Source: Acidimicrobiaceae bacterium (GTDB lineage: Bacteria; Actinomycetota; Acidimicrobiia; Acidimicrobiales; Aldehydirespiratoraceae). From it: 64,000 nt of DNA. Positions 1 through 8,272 of the stretch are shown in pieces. Numbering within the stretch: position 1 is the stretch's first letter; each line of letters begins with the position of its first letter. The notes below the pieces were generated by a model. It ran no database searches and had not been told where the DNA came from. It saw nothing but the letters and a program-made list of their open reading frames with translations. Where the stretch lies: positions 62,001 to 126,000 of the forward strand of contig JAERSO010000129.1 in the NCBI GenBank assembly GCA_016845585.1, written 5' to 3'. The position numbers and the translations under genes were made by a program.

Positions 1-1
1 C

Positions 2-781
2 GGTTTCGAGTCGGTCTGGACCGTGGAACACATCGTCTACCCGGAGGGCTATGAGTCGACATACCCCTACGCTCCCGACGGAAAGATGCCCGGCTCGGGT
101 GACAATCCGATCCCCGATCCGCTCGTCTGGCTCAGTTGGATCGGTGCCGTCACGACGAACCTGCGGCTCGCCACAGGCATCTCGTTGTTGCCGGAGCGCC
201 ACCCCCTCACCTACGCCAAGGAGGTGGCGACGCTCGATGCCATGTCGGGTGGTCGCGTCGAGCTCGGCATCGGCATCGGGTGGTTGAAAGAGGAGTTCGC
301 CGCACTCGATGTGTCATGGCCCCGTCGGGGACCCCGCACCGAGGAGTACGTCGACGCGATGCGGCAGGTCTGGGCAGGCGACGACGTCACCTTCGAGGGC
401 GAGTTCGTGAACTTCGAGCGCATCTCATCGAACCCGAAGCCGGCCAACGGCAGTGTGCCGATTCACATCGGTGGTCACAGTCGTGCCGCAGCGGAGCGAG
501 CCGGTCGAATGGGTGACGGGTTCTATCCGGCCAAGGGCAACGCTGCCGAACTCTTCGAGATCTGTCGCCAGACTGCCGCCGACAATGATCGGGATCCGGA
601 GGGGATCGAGTTCACCGGTGTGCACGCGGGTCTGTTCGGCGACGATCCTGACGCAGCGGTCGAGGAGGCCGCGTCGTGGGGAATGGACCGCATCATGGTC
701 CCGGTCTACCTCCACCGCAAAGACACCCACGCGTCGATGACCGCGTTCGGTGAGCAAGTCATCGCGAAACACGCGGACTAG
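2..781 (+). CDS. LLM-class F420/flavin-dependent oxidoreductase (5' partial)
   Basis: Luciferase-like monooxygenase family protein, probably using F420 or FMN. The frame is open to the left edge: codons before the GTG at 23 read GFESVWTVEH, the family's usual N-terminal segment. The gene therefore starts outside the window and 259 codons are seen. Family hallmarks include the TTNLRLATGISLLPERHP strand-helix, the GGRVELGIGIGW phosphate-binding region and IHIGGHSRAAAERAG near the middle. The missing N-terminus is probably only a few tens of residues. It resembles the Rv2161c/TIGR03619-type F420 subfamily, but the substrate cannot be told from sequence. The downstream gap of about 160 bp separates it from the cupredoxin genes. 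Confidence 0.85.
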   Translation, partial: GFESVWTVEHIVYPEGYESTYPYAPDGKMPGSGDNPIPDPLVWLSWIGAVTTNLRLATGISLLPERHPLTYAKEVATLDAMSGGRVELGIGIGWLKEEFAALDVSWPRRGPRTEEYVDAMRQVWAGDDVTFEGEFVNFERISSNPKPANGSVPIHIGGHSRAAAERAGRMGDGFYPAKGNAAELFEICRQTAADNDRDPEGIEFTGVHAGLFGDDPDAAVEEAASWGMDRIMVPVYLHRKDTHASMTAFGEQVIAKHAD

Positions 782-944
782 GGACTGAATTCAGTTCCAA
801 TTCGCAACGGAGGATGTGAACCAACACCTTCTGTTGTGACTTTGACTCGCCCAGGCGGTCCAGCCAACCCTTGAAATACAGGGCCTTTCGGCCCATTTCT
901 AGTTCACAACGATTTGCCAATTCTGAGTCGCAACTCTGGCCTTC

Positions 945-1205
945 GTGTTGTTGTGGGATTTCGACTTCAACGAAGACGTGATCGAGGTCGGTCCGGGCAC
1001 GGAGCTGAGCTTCATTCTTCACAACATCGGTGACTCACAACACAACCTCGGTCGGAGCGAAGACGATGTCTCCGACCGGGTCAAGTCGGGCGAAACCGGC
1101 CACTACGACGCCGGCGTCATAGAGCACGACACGATCTTCTACTGCGTCGTCCCCGGACATCGGGATCTCGGTATGGAGTTGACCGTGAAAGTCGCCGCGT
1201 CGTAA
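945..1205 (+). CDS. Small cupredoxin-domain protein without signal peptide
   Basis: 86-residue protein that is almost entirely a type-1 copper cupredoxin fold. The ligand set is visible: His33 (SQHNL), Cys67, His72 and Met77 in the pattern YC-x2-PGH-x4-M. It would carry electrons or bind copper. The frame opens just after a TGA at 924-926, and the only plausible start is the GTG at 945, so there is no signal peptide or lipobox. Most relatives are exported, so this copy may have lost its N-terminus or may rely on an unseen start. The upstream 163 bp show no coding character in any frame. A second cupredoxin lipoprotein follows 36 bp downstream. Confidence 0.6.
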   Translation: MLLWDFDFNEDVIEVGPGTELSFILHNIGDSQHNLGRSEDDVSDRVKSGETGHYDAGVIEHDTIFYCVVPGHRDLGMELTVKVAAS

Positions 1206-1241
1206 CGAGATGACGCAGTGAAATTGGGAAAGGGACAAGAA

Positions 1242-1691
1242 ATGAAGACTGCAAAGCGGGTAGTCGCAGTCGTCGCGGTCATGGGAGCGTTGCTCTCCTC
1301 GTGTAGCTCCGACGACGACTCGAGCCTCACCGTCGAACTGAGCGAGTGGGCGGTCACGCCCGAGGTCTCGTCCATCGATGCCGGCGAAATCGAGATCATT
1401 GCCGACAATGTCGGTGGCGAGCCGCACGAACTCGTGATCGTGAAGGGTGTCTCCGTCGACGACCTTCCGTTCAACGCCGAGACCGGCAAAGTCGTCGAGG
1501 ACGATCTTCCGGAGGGTTCGTTCATCGGTGAGATCGAGGAGTTCGAGGGCGGCGAGAAGATGTCGCAGACCTTCGACCTCGAGGCCGGTGAGTACGTGTT
1601 CTTCTGCAACCTCGCCGAGATCGAGGAAGATGGCGAACTCGAGAGCCACTTCGCCGAAGGCATGGTCACCACATTCACCGTGAACGGCTGA
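1242..1691 (+). CDS. Cupredoxin-like lipoprotein
   Basis: 149-residue lipoprotein. The ORF track starts at GTG 1218, but ATG 1242 is preferred because it has an AGGGAC-type ribosome site just upstream and gives a clean signal peptide (MKTAKRVVAVV) with lipobox LLSSC at Cys21. The mature part is a cupredoxin-like domain with candidate copper ligands His62 (PHELV), Cys122 (FFCN), His136 and Met141. The Cys-to-His loop is 13 residues instead of the usual 4 or so, with an acidic EIEEDGELES insertion. It probably acts at the outer face of the membrane in copper binding or electron transfer. It is followed by a strong hairpin terminator. Confidence 0.7.
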   Translation: MKTAKRVVAVVAVMGALLSSCSSDDDSSLTVELSEWAVTPEVSSIDAGEIEIIADNVGGEPHELVIVKGVSVDDLPFNAETGKVVEDDLPEGSFIGEIEEFEGGEKMSQTFDLEAGEYVFFCNLAEIEEDGELESHFAEGMVTTFTVNG

Positions 1692-1712
1692 TCCTTCTCC
1701 GTCCCCAGAGAT

Positions 1713-1744
1713 GACGGTGCCGGCCCTGCGGGGCCGGCACCGTC
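1713..1744. terminator. Perfect 14-bp hairpin, bidirectional terminator
   Basis: The arms gacggtgccggccc and gggccggcaccgtc pair perfectly around a 4-nt loop (TGCG). The hairpin lies between the convergent cupredoxin lipoprotein and the SDR gene, 21 bp after the first stop and 9 bp before the second. There is no T-tract on either side, which is common in high-GC actinobacteria. It most likely ends transcription from both directions. Confidence 0.75.
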
Positions 1745-1753
1745 GCGTCCGGT

Positions 1754-2554
1754 TCAGTCGAACGACACGCCATCGACGCGGACGTCGTCCGGCCAGCCGG
1801 TACGGAGGGTCTCGGTGTTGCCGTCGACGCTCACGATCTCGCCGTTGAGGAACCGGGCGGCGTCGCTGCACAGAAACGCCGCCATCGCCGCGATGTCGGT
1901 TGCATCGATGAAGGTCCGCATCGACACCTGATCCTCGTAGCCGGCCTTCACTTCATCGGCCGTCAGGCCGAGCGACTCGGCCTCGCGCTCCATCACCCCG
2001 ATCATCCGGGGGCCGGCGATCGTGCCGGGGGCGATGCAATTGGTGCGGATGTCGAACCGGCCCATCTCCATGGCCCAGGTCTTCGTGAGCCCCTCGACGG
2101 CCCACTTCGACGCCGCGTATGGCGAGCGAAGCGGATATCCGAAGTGGCCGGCCGTCGACGAGATGTTGACGATGGAGCCGGCCCCTGCAGCGCGGAAGCG
2201 GGGGACAGCGTGGCGCGTCACCCGAAAGGTGCCACCGATGTTGATCTCGACGCAGCGGTCGAATTCGGTCGGATCCATCTCCTCGACCGGGCCGGTCGGC
2301 CCGGCGATGCCGACGTTGTTGATGCAGATGTCGAGTCCGCCGAGGTCGGCGTCGATGGCTTCGAACATCGCGGCGACGGCGGCGTCATGGCTCACATCAC
2401 AGATGAAGTCGGCGTCGCTGTCGGGGTTCGCATCACAGGTCCGGACTTCCGCACCAGCGGCGCGCAACGTGGCGGCAATGGCAGCGCCGATCCCGGAGCC
2501 ACCCCCGGTGACGAGAGCCCGCTTGCCATCGAGTCGGGTGTGGTAGTCGTTCAC
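1754..2554 (-). CDS. SDR-family NAD(P)-dependent oxidoreductase
   Basis: Classical short-chain dehydrogenase of 266 residues. The GTG at 2554 is chosen as start (MNDYHTRLDGKRALVTG) because it places the cofactor motif TGGGSGIG near residue 15 and overlaps the upstream agmatinase-family stop by 4 nt (GTGA). The longer 392-residue ORF of the track is read-through of the agmatinase frame. Other landmarks are NNVGIAG, the catalytic Ser in VNISST, Y-x3-K (YAASKW) and a C-terminal SVDGNTE segment. It is the second gene of a two-gene operon with the ureohydrolase. The substrate is unknown. Confidence 0.85.
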   Translation of the reverse strand: MNDYHTRLDGKRALVTGGGSGIGAAIAATLRAAGAEVRTCDANPDSDADFICDVSHDAAVAAMFEAIDADLGGLDICINNVGIAGPTGPVEEMDPTEFDRCVEINIGGTFRVTRHAVPRFRAAGAGSIVNISSTAGHFGYPLRSPYAASKWAVEGLTKTWAMEMGRFDIRTNCIAPGTIAGPRMIGVMEREAESLGLTADEVKAGYEDQVSMRTFIDATDIAAMAAFLCSDAARFLNGEIVSVDGNTETLRTGWPDDVRVDGVSFD

Positions 2555-3549
2555 GCGTCGCTCCCGTGATGCCGGTCGGCGATCAGGCTGATCATCTCGA
2601 ACATGACCGACATGGACCGGTACGACGTGATCTGGTTCGGAGAGTCCACCGTTGGCATGAGACACACCACGTCGCCGCCGATGATGTTCTTGCCTCGTAC
2701 GGATCGCAGCAGTTCCATGACCTGGTCGATCCCGAATCCCTCGATCCCCGCCTCGATGTTGGCGACACCGGGAGCGACGGTCGGGTCGAGGCAGTCGAGG
2801 TCGAAGGTGATGTACAGAGGGCGGTCGCCGATGCGCTCGTCGATGATCTCCATCACGCGGTCGGCGCCCATCTCGTCGTAGTCCGTCTTCTTGATGACCT
2901 CGTAGCCGAGCGCGTACGACGGCTCGAGCCATTCAAGGCTTCGGGTGTTGCCGCGAATGCCGACCTGCACGCTGTGCTCGGCATCGACGTGACCGCCCTC
3001 GACCAGATAGCTGGCCCAGTGGGCGGCGGACTTCACCGCACCCATGAAGTGGGGGATGTTGTGGAATGCGTCGGTGTGGGCATCGAAGTGGAGCAGGCAG
3101 GCCTTCTCGCCGCCGGTCAGCGTCGAGTCGGGGCCCCCGAGAGCTTGGAGGATTCCGCCGGTGATGGAGTGATCGCCGCCGATGGAGACGGGTCGACACC
3201 CTGCGGCATCGAGTCGGCGGTAGTACTCGGTGATCATCTCGATCGAACGTTCATTGTTGTTGCCCTCGCTCAGCGGCACGTCGCCCAGGTCGTTGACGCG
3301 ACACATCTCCCATGGGTCGATGCCGAAGTGGTTGTGCACGCGCCGGCCGATCGCGGACACATTCCTCACTGCCCGGGGGCCGAGGTGTTGATCCCGTTGT
3401 GTCGTGCCGTTGCCGGTCGAGTGCGGAACCCCCACCAGACCGATGTCGGCGTTCACCGGATCCGTGTCCCAGTCGCAGCGAAACAGGGTCGGGATCCCGT
3501 ACCAATAGATGCCGTTCATCAGGCGCTGCTGATCGTCGATGTCGCTCAT
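2551..3549 (-). CDS. Agmatinase/ureohydrolase-family protein
   Basis: 332-residue member of the arginase/agmatinase/guanidinobutyrase family, Mn-dependent enzymes that hydrolyse a guanidino group to urea and an amine. All metal-binding motifs are present: GGDHS, HFDAHTD and FDLDCLDP-x-VAPGV. A good ribosome site (GGAGGGG) lies 5 nt upstream of ATG 3549. Length and motifs fit a SpeB-like or guanidino-acid hydrolase, but the exact substrate cannot be fixed. Pairing with an SDR suggests a small catabolic operon for a guanidino compound, which is an inference. Confidence 0.85.
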   Translation of the reverse strand: MSDIDDQQRLMNGIYWYGIPTLFRCDWDTDPVNADIGLVGVPHSTGNGTTQRDQHLGPRAVRNVSAIGRRVHNHFGIDPWEMCRVNDLGDVPLSEGNNNERSIEMITEYYRRLDAAGCRPVSIGGDHSITGGILQALGGPDSTLTGGEKACLLHFDAHTDAFHNIPHFMGAVKSAAHWASYLVEGGHVDAEHSVQVGIRGNTRSLEWLEPSYALGYEVIKKTDYDEMGADRVMEIIDERIGDRPLYITFDLDCLDPTVAPGVANIEAGIEGFGIDQVMELLRSVRGKNIIGGDVVCLMPTVDSPNQITSYRSMSVMFEMISLIADRHHGSDA

Positions 3550-3610
3550 GTCCCCTCCGGTGATCGCGGGACAGTAGCTCTTTCATCCGATCGCTGACAG
3601 ACTCCCGCCG

Positions 3611-4438
3611 ATGTCGATCGTCTTTGGTCTCTGCTACGCCTTCGGCATCGGAGCCAGCGACTTCTTCGGCGGGCTCGCCACCCGCCGTTCGCAGGCGCTC
3701 ACCGTCGTCGTCACCATGCTCATCAGCGGGGTTCTCTCCGGTGCGGTGCTGCTGGCCATCGTGCCGAGTGCGTTCGGGGGGCGAGACGTCGCCCTCGGCG
3801 CGGCCTCGGGCCTGACCGTCGGGTTTGCCCTGATGGCGATGTTCCACGGACTCGCCCGGTCGACGCCCGCCGTCGTCTCGCCGTTGGCGGCGCTCGTCTC
3901 GACCCTCTGTCCGATCATCTTCGACGTCGTCACCGGAGGAGTGCTCGAACCGCTCGTGGTGGTCGGTGTCGTGATCGGGTTGATCGGCATCGTGATGTGT
4001 TCGTTCTCGCCCGACCTCGGCTCGGCCGTGAAGGTCGGGTTGCTGTGGGGTCTCGTCGCGGGAGCGTGTTTCGGTTCGGCGCTGACATTCCTCGCGGGAA
4101 CCAGCGAGGCGTCAGGCGTCTGGCCGGCAGTGACACAGCGAACCGTCGGGCTGACGGTGCTGTTCATCGTCGCCACGACCCGGGGCATCCCCCGATTCGC
4201 CGGCCGCGGCGTGCGTGCGACGGCGATCGCCTCCGGCATCTTCGGCGCGCTGGCGGTCGCCGCGTTCGTCGTCGGAGCGCAGCGTGGCTCGATCACGCAG
4301 GTCGCCGTCACCGGTGCCACCTTCCCCGCGGTGACGGCTGCACTCGCGGCGATCCTTCGGCTGCATCCGCTTCGGTGGTGGCAGGTCGCGGGTATCGCCG
4401 CGTGCATCACCGGTGTGGCACTAATGGCGGCCGCCTGA
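3611..4438 (+). CDS. EamA/DMT-family membrane transporter
   Basis: 275-residue membrane protein with about ten hydrophobic helices arranged as two repeats of five, the layout of the drug/metabolite (EamA) exporters. The N-terminus begins directly in a helix (SIVFGLCYAFGIGASDFFGG). The FHGLARSTPAVVSPLAALVS segment and the C-terminal WWQVAGIAACITGVALM helix are typical of the family. It is divergent from the agmatinase gene, with 61 bp between starts. The cargo is unknown, perhaps a small polar metabolite. Confidence 0.8.
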   Translation: MSIVFGLCYAFGIGASDFFGGLATRRSQALTVVVTMLISGVLSGAVLLAIVPSAFGGRDVALGAASGLTVGFALMAMFHGLARSTPAVVSPLAALVSTLCPIIFDVVTGGVLEPLVVVGVVIGLIGIVMCSFSPDLGSAVKVGLLWGLVAGACFGSALTFLAGTSEASGVWPAVTQRTVGLTVLFIVATTRGIPRFAGRGVRATAIASGIFGALAVAAFVVGAQRGSITQVAVTGATFPAVTAALAAILRLHPLRWWQVAGIAACITGVALMAAA

Positions 4439-4460
4439 CCCTGGTCGCTAGCGTCGTGCA

Positions 4461-6425
4461 ATGGAACCAACTGACATCGAGCATCTCGCCTGGGCGAGCG
4501 ACCCACAGCTCTCACCCGACGGGAACCAGGTGGCCTACGTCGTCACCCGCGTCGACAAGGCGGCCAATCGCTACCGCAGCCGCGTCTGGCTGATGGATGT
4601 CGATGGCAACTCGAACCCTCGTCCGCTCAGTGCCGGCGAGGAAACCGATGGTTCGCCTCGTTGGGCACCTGACGGCCGCTCGATCGCCTTCACGTCGACG
4701 CGCCGCAAAGACGACAAGGGTCGCACCCGGTCCTCGCTGTACGTCCTGGCCACCGATGGGCCCGGCGAGGCCAGCCTCCTGTGCGATCGCGACGAGGGCA
4801 TCGGTCAGATCGTCTACTCGCCGGACGGCACGATGATCGCTTTCGCCTCACGCGTCCGGGGCGAGCACTACGAGGCTCCTGAGGTCAGCGCTCGCAAGCC
4901 CCGCAGAATCGACCGTCCGATGTATCGCCTCAACGGTGAGGGTGTGACCCTCGACCGCCCCGTACACGTACACGTGCTACCGACCGATGGCTCCGCAGGC
5001 ACCACTGATGTCACTCCCGGGTCATCTGACTTCTCGAACCCGGCCTGGTTCAGCGACTCGGCCCGGCTGCTCGCTGCTCGTTCCGACACGTCCGAGCTGA
5101 TCCTGGCGAGCAGCCTGGCATCCATCGACCTCGCTACCGGCGACGTCGAGGTCATCACCGATGTCGGCGGGTTGTACGGCGCGCCGGCGATCGACGAAGA
5201 AGACCGCATCGCCTGCACCGGCTACGACGATGCGAAGGTGTTCCCGCAGAACTCTCATGTCGGCTTGTTCGACGGTGGCGGCGACAAGCCGCGCTGGCTG
5301 ACCACATCGGTTGACCGCGACTGGCTCGCGTTCCCGGTTCCTGCCGCTCCCGAATGGGTCGGTGATTCCCTTCGAGCGCTCGTTGCCGACCGCGGCAGCG
5401 TGTCGCTGCGTGACGTGGATCTCGACGGCAATGTGTCCGAGATCGTGGGCGGAGATCGCTGGGTGACGGGCTGGTCGACGGCCGGGTCCGTGCTGGCCTT
5501 CGTGGCCGAAGACTCGACTCACGCCGGTGAACTCTTCATCCTCGACGACGGGGGTGAGCGGCAACTCACCAATGTGACGCGAGCAGTCGCAGGGGCGAAC
5601 GAGCCGATTCCTGCGGAACGGTTCACGGCCATGAACGGTGATGTCGAGGTCGACGCATGGATCTATCGTCCCGTGGACTTCGATCCGGAGAAGCAGTATC
5701 CGATGCTGCTCAACATTCACGGTGGTCCGTTCACGCAGTACGGCGACTTCTTCTACGACGAAGCCCAGATGGAGGCCCGTGCCGGCTTCGTGGTGGTGAT
5801 GTGCAACCCCCGCGGCAGTTCCGGTCGGGACAATGATTGGGGCCGGGCCATCCGTGGCAAGGCCCTCGGCGGTCCTGGGTGGGGCGACGTCGACTACGCC
5901 GATTGCATGGCGGTCGTCGACGCCGCGCTCGAGCAGTTCTCCTACATCGATGCTGATCGTCTCGGGGTGCTCGGCGGTAGCTATGGCGGCTACATGACCA
6001 GCTGGATCGTCGGGCACACCGACCGCTTTGCCGCGGCCTGCTCCGAGCGGGGCGTCAACAACCTGCTCACTCTCGATCTCACCTCCGACATCGCCGGAGT
6101 GTGTGCGTTCTGGTTCGGCGAGAGTGCGCTCGACAACGCCGAGGAACTCATGCGCATGTCGCCGATCACCCATGTCGACGAGATGACGACGCCGTTGCTC
6201 ATCGTCCACTCCGATCAGGATCTCCGTTGCCCGCACGAGCAGGCTGATCAGCTCTACTACGCGCTCAAGGAACGAGATCGGGACGCGGAGTACTACCTGT
6301 TCCCCGAGGAGACCCACGAGCTCAGCCGCTCGGGTTCACCGACCCATCGTGTGCAGCGCGCCGAACTGATCCTCGACTTCTTCAGCCAGCGGTTGCAGCC
6401 GGAGTCCGAGGACGAATCCGGGTGA
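4461..6425 (+). CDS. S9-family serine peptidase (acylaminoacyl-peptidase/DPP-like)
   Basis: 654-residue prolyl-oligopeptidase-family enzyme. The N-terminal two thirds form a beta-propeller with repeated strand motifs such as DPQLSPDGNQVAYV, SPRWAPDGRSIAF and IVYSPDGTMIAF. The C-terminal alpha/beta-hydrolase domain has nucleophile Ser507 in GGSYGGYM, an acid in HSDQDLRCP (about 585-588) and His619 in EETHEL. It has no signal peptide, so it is probably a cytosolic peptidase that trims short peptides or acylated residues. Its 3' end overlaps the end of the convergent MFS gene by 44 bp. Confidence 0.88.
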   Translation: MEPTDIEHLAWASDPQLSPDGNQVAYVVTRVDKAANRYRSRVWLMDVDGNSNPRPLSAGEETDGSPRWAPDGRSIAFTSTRRKDDKGRTRSSLYVLATDGPGEASLLCDRDEGIGQIVYSPDGTMIAFASRVRGEHYEAPEVSARKPRRIDRPMYRLNGEGVTLDRPVHVHVLPTDGSAGTTDVTPGSSDFSNPAWFSDSARLLAARSDTSELILASSLASIDLATGDVEVITDVGGLYGAPAIDEEDRIACTGYDDAKVFPQNSHVGLFDGGGDKPRWLTTSVDRDWLAFPVPAAPEWVGDSLRALVADRGSVSLRDVDLDGNVSEIVGGDRWVTGWSTAGSVLAFVAEDSTHAGELFILDDGGERQLTNVTRAVAGANEPIPAERFTAMNGDVEVDAWIYRPVDFDPEKQYPMLLNIHGGPFTQYGDFFYDEAQMEARAGFVVVMCNPRGSSGRDNDWGRAIRGKALGGPGWGDVDYADCMAVVDAALEQFSYIDADRLGVLGGSYGGYMTSWIVGHTDRFAAACSERGVNNLLTLDLTSDIAGVCAFWFGESALDNAEELMRMSPITHVDEMTTPLLIVHSDQDLRCPHEQADQLYYALKERDRDAEYYLFPEETHELSRSGSPTHRVQRAELILDFFSQRLQPESEDESG

Positions 6426-7677
6426 CCGTCGGGTAGAGCGCGGCGGCGATCAGCAGTAGTAGTGCCGACACGGCGGCCCAGTGGCTGAGCGTGTGGTAGT
6501 CGGTCGCCTCCACGATCACACCGGAAAGCAAGCCGCCGGTTGCGCCGGAGGTGACCATCATGAAATCGGCCGCGCCCTGCACTGAGGCCCGTTCGCTGAC
6601 ATCGAACACCGCGCTGATGAGCGCAGCACCTGAGATCATGGCGAAGGACCAGCCGAGGCCGACCAGGAAGAGTCCGATGAACACGCCGAGCCGGTCGGTG
6701 GCGTCGGTGTGGGATGCCATCTCGGCGCCGATGAACAACGTGACACCGGCGGCCGCGACCATCACCGTGCTGGGCACGCGGTCCACGACCCATCCGACCA
6801 GCGGGCTGAAGAAGTACATGCCGACGACGTGCAGCGAGATCACCAGGCCGATCACCCGAGCCTCGTGGTTGCCGTCGTCCATGTGCAACGGGGTCACGGC
6901 CATGACCGCGACCATCACGCCCTGCCCGACGGCCATCGCGAGCACGGCGATCGCGGCGAGACGGTGGGTGAAGAGATTGCGGAAACTCTGACCGAGAGAC
7001 GGGCGCTTGACGTCCGTGGCCGAACCGATTTCCTTGGCCAGCAGGAGTGGATCCGGCCGGAGCTGGGTGTTGACGACAGTGGCCGCGATGATGAAGGTCA
7101 GGATCGCCATGAGGTACGGGCCGCCGAGCTCTCTGATGCCGAGGACATTGATGGCGACCCAACCCGCGCCGCCGAGAGCGATGGTGGGGCCGAGGAGGGA
7201 TCCGATCGAACTCGCCCACATCACGATGCCGAGGTCGCGGGCGCGATGTTGTGGCTCGGCGAGGTCGGCGGCGGCATACCGGGCGGCGAGGCTGGCTCCC
7301 TGCCCGACGCCGACGCAGAAAACGCCGACCAGGAGGAACGGGTAGAACTGCATCAGCACGGCGACGAAGGCGAGGATCGCGCCGGCGGTCCCGACGGTCC
7401 AGGCCCGAAGTAGGCCCGAGCGTCTGCCGTGATCGGCCATGTGGGCCCCGAGCGGGAGCGCGGCAGCCGCGCCGCCGATGGCGGTCATCGTCGCCGCGAG
7501 CGTCGCCAGCGCGTCATTGTCGGTCATCTCTTTCGCGGCGAGACTGGTCGCCGCGAAGGTGGCTGTCATGCCCATGCCCGCGGGGAACACCGAGAAGATC
7601 AGTACCCAGCGGGTTCGTTTGCGAATGGCAACGACATTGTCGGCGGGGACATTGTCGGCCGGGAGTGTCTCAGCCAT
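6382..7677 (-). CDS. MFS-family transporter
   Basis: 431-residue major facilitator with twelve predicted helices. The start is set at the ATG at 7677 (MAETLPADNVPADNVV), because the longer track ORF runs antisense through the SET gene. The short N-terminal tail repeats PADNV twice, coded by a near-perfect direct repeat. The loop between helices 2 and 3 (GAHMADHGRRSGLL) is the MFS motif-A position, and a long cytoplasmic loop follows helix 6. The last 44 bp overlap the S9 peptidase gene on the other strand. The substrate is unknown. Confidence 0.8.
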   Translation of the reverse strand: MAETLPADNVPADNVVAIRKRTRWVLIFSVFPAGMGMTATFAATSLAAKEMTDNDALATLAATMTAIGGAAAALPLGAHMADHGRRSGLLRAWTVGTAGAILAFVAVLMQFYPFLLVGVFCVGVGQGASLAARYAAADLAEPQHRARDLGIVMWASSIGSLLGPTIALGGAGWVAINVLGIRELGGPYLMAILTFIIAATVVNTQLRPDPLLLAKEIGSATDVKRPSLGQSFRNLFTHRLAAIAVLAMAVGQGVMVAVMAVTPLHMDDGNHEARVIGLVISLHVVGMYFFSPLVGWVVDRVPSTVMVAAAGVTLFIGAEMASHTDATDRLGVFIGLFLVGLGWSFAMISGAALISAVFDVSERASVQGAADFMMVTSGATGGLLSGVIVEATDYHTLSHWAAVSALLLLIAAALYPTVTRIRPRTPAATAG

Positions 7678-7732
7678 GTGGCTACAGCTTGCATGATCGG
7701 TCGTCCAAGACCTCAACTGGCATACTGCCGTG

Positions 7733-8239
7733 ATGGAACGTGTGAAGGTCTGGCGCTCGCCGAAGGTCGAGGTGCGTGAGAGCCACCTGGGCGGATTGGC
7801 GGTGTTCGCGGCCGAACCGATCGCGACGGGGGAGCGGGTCGCCGTGAAGGTCGGCCACATCGTGGACTTCGCGGAGGTCCAGCGACTCACCGAAGAGCTC
7901 GGCGACTTCTCGCTCCAGATCGACGACGACATGTTCCTGTCGCCTCGCCACGAGGACGAGTACGACGACATGACGATCCACATCAACCACTCGTGCGATG
8001 CGAACGTCGGGTTCGTCGGCAACATCACCTATGTGGCGATGCGTGACATCCCGGCGGGCGAGGAACTGTGCCACGACTACGCGACGGCCCGGCTCGCTCC
8101 GTACCGGCTGGGGTGCGGATGCGGCACTGATGTGTGTCGCGGCATCGTCACCAACGACGACTGGCAGCGCCCAGATGTGCAAGCGCGCTACGCGGGCTGG
8201 TTCATGCCCCACGTGCAACGCCGCATCGATTCCGAGTAA
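7733..8239 (+). CDS. SET-domain protein (putative lysine methyltransferase)
   Basis: 168 residues from ATG 7733 (a GTG at 7730 directly precedes it, so either could be used). It carries the SET-domain signatures: the pseudo-knot motif NHSCDANVGF, GEELCHDYA and a post-SET-like cysteine cluster CGCGTDVCRG that could bind zinc. Bacterial SET proteins of this size are presumed SAM-dependent protein lysine methyltransferases, but few have known targets. The gene is divergent from the MFS transporter and ends inside the 41-bp repeat described at 8232. Confidence 0.75.
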   Translation: MERVKVWRSPKVEVRESHLGGLAVFAAEPIATGERVAVKVGHIVDFAEVQRLTEELGDFSLQIDDDMFLSPRHEDEYDDMTIHINHSCDANVGFVGNITYVAMRDIPAGEELCHDYATARLAPYRLGCGCGTDVCRGIVTNDDWQRPDVQARYAGWFMPHVQRRIDSE

Positions 8240-8272
8240 GCACGCTGGGGACAGACCCCATCGTGCTTTCTC
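8232..8272 (+). repeat. 41-bp exact repeat, copy 1, hairpin-forming and stop-codon-embedded
   Basis: Identical over 41 bp to 12777-12817. It starts in the last codons (Glu-stop, GAGTAA) of the SET gene. It contains an imperfect dyad: gcacgctgggg and ccccatcgtgc pair with one mismatch around a 5-nt loop, followed by TTTCTC, so it looks like an intrinsic terminator. Here it also touches the stop of the convergent lipoprotein gene and could serve both. The GGGGACAGACCCC core resembles REP-type elements known from other bacteria, but that link is my inference. Confidence 0.8.

Noticed and set aside
784-795. 12-bp palindrome actgaattcagt after the first gene
   Set aside because: It is perfect but short, has no loop or T-tract and no clear regulatory target, so I do not call it a terminator or operator.
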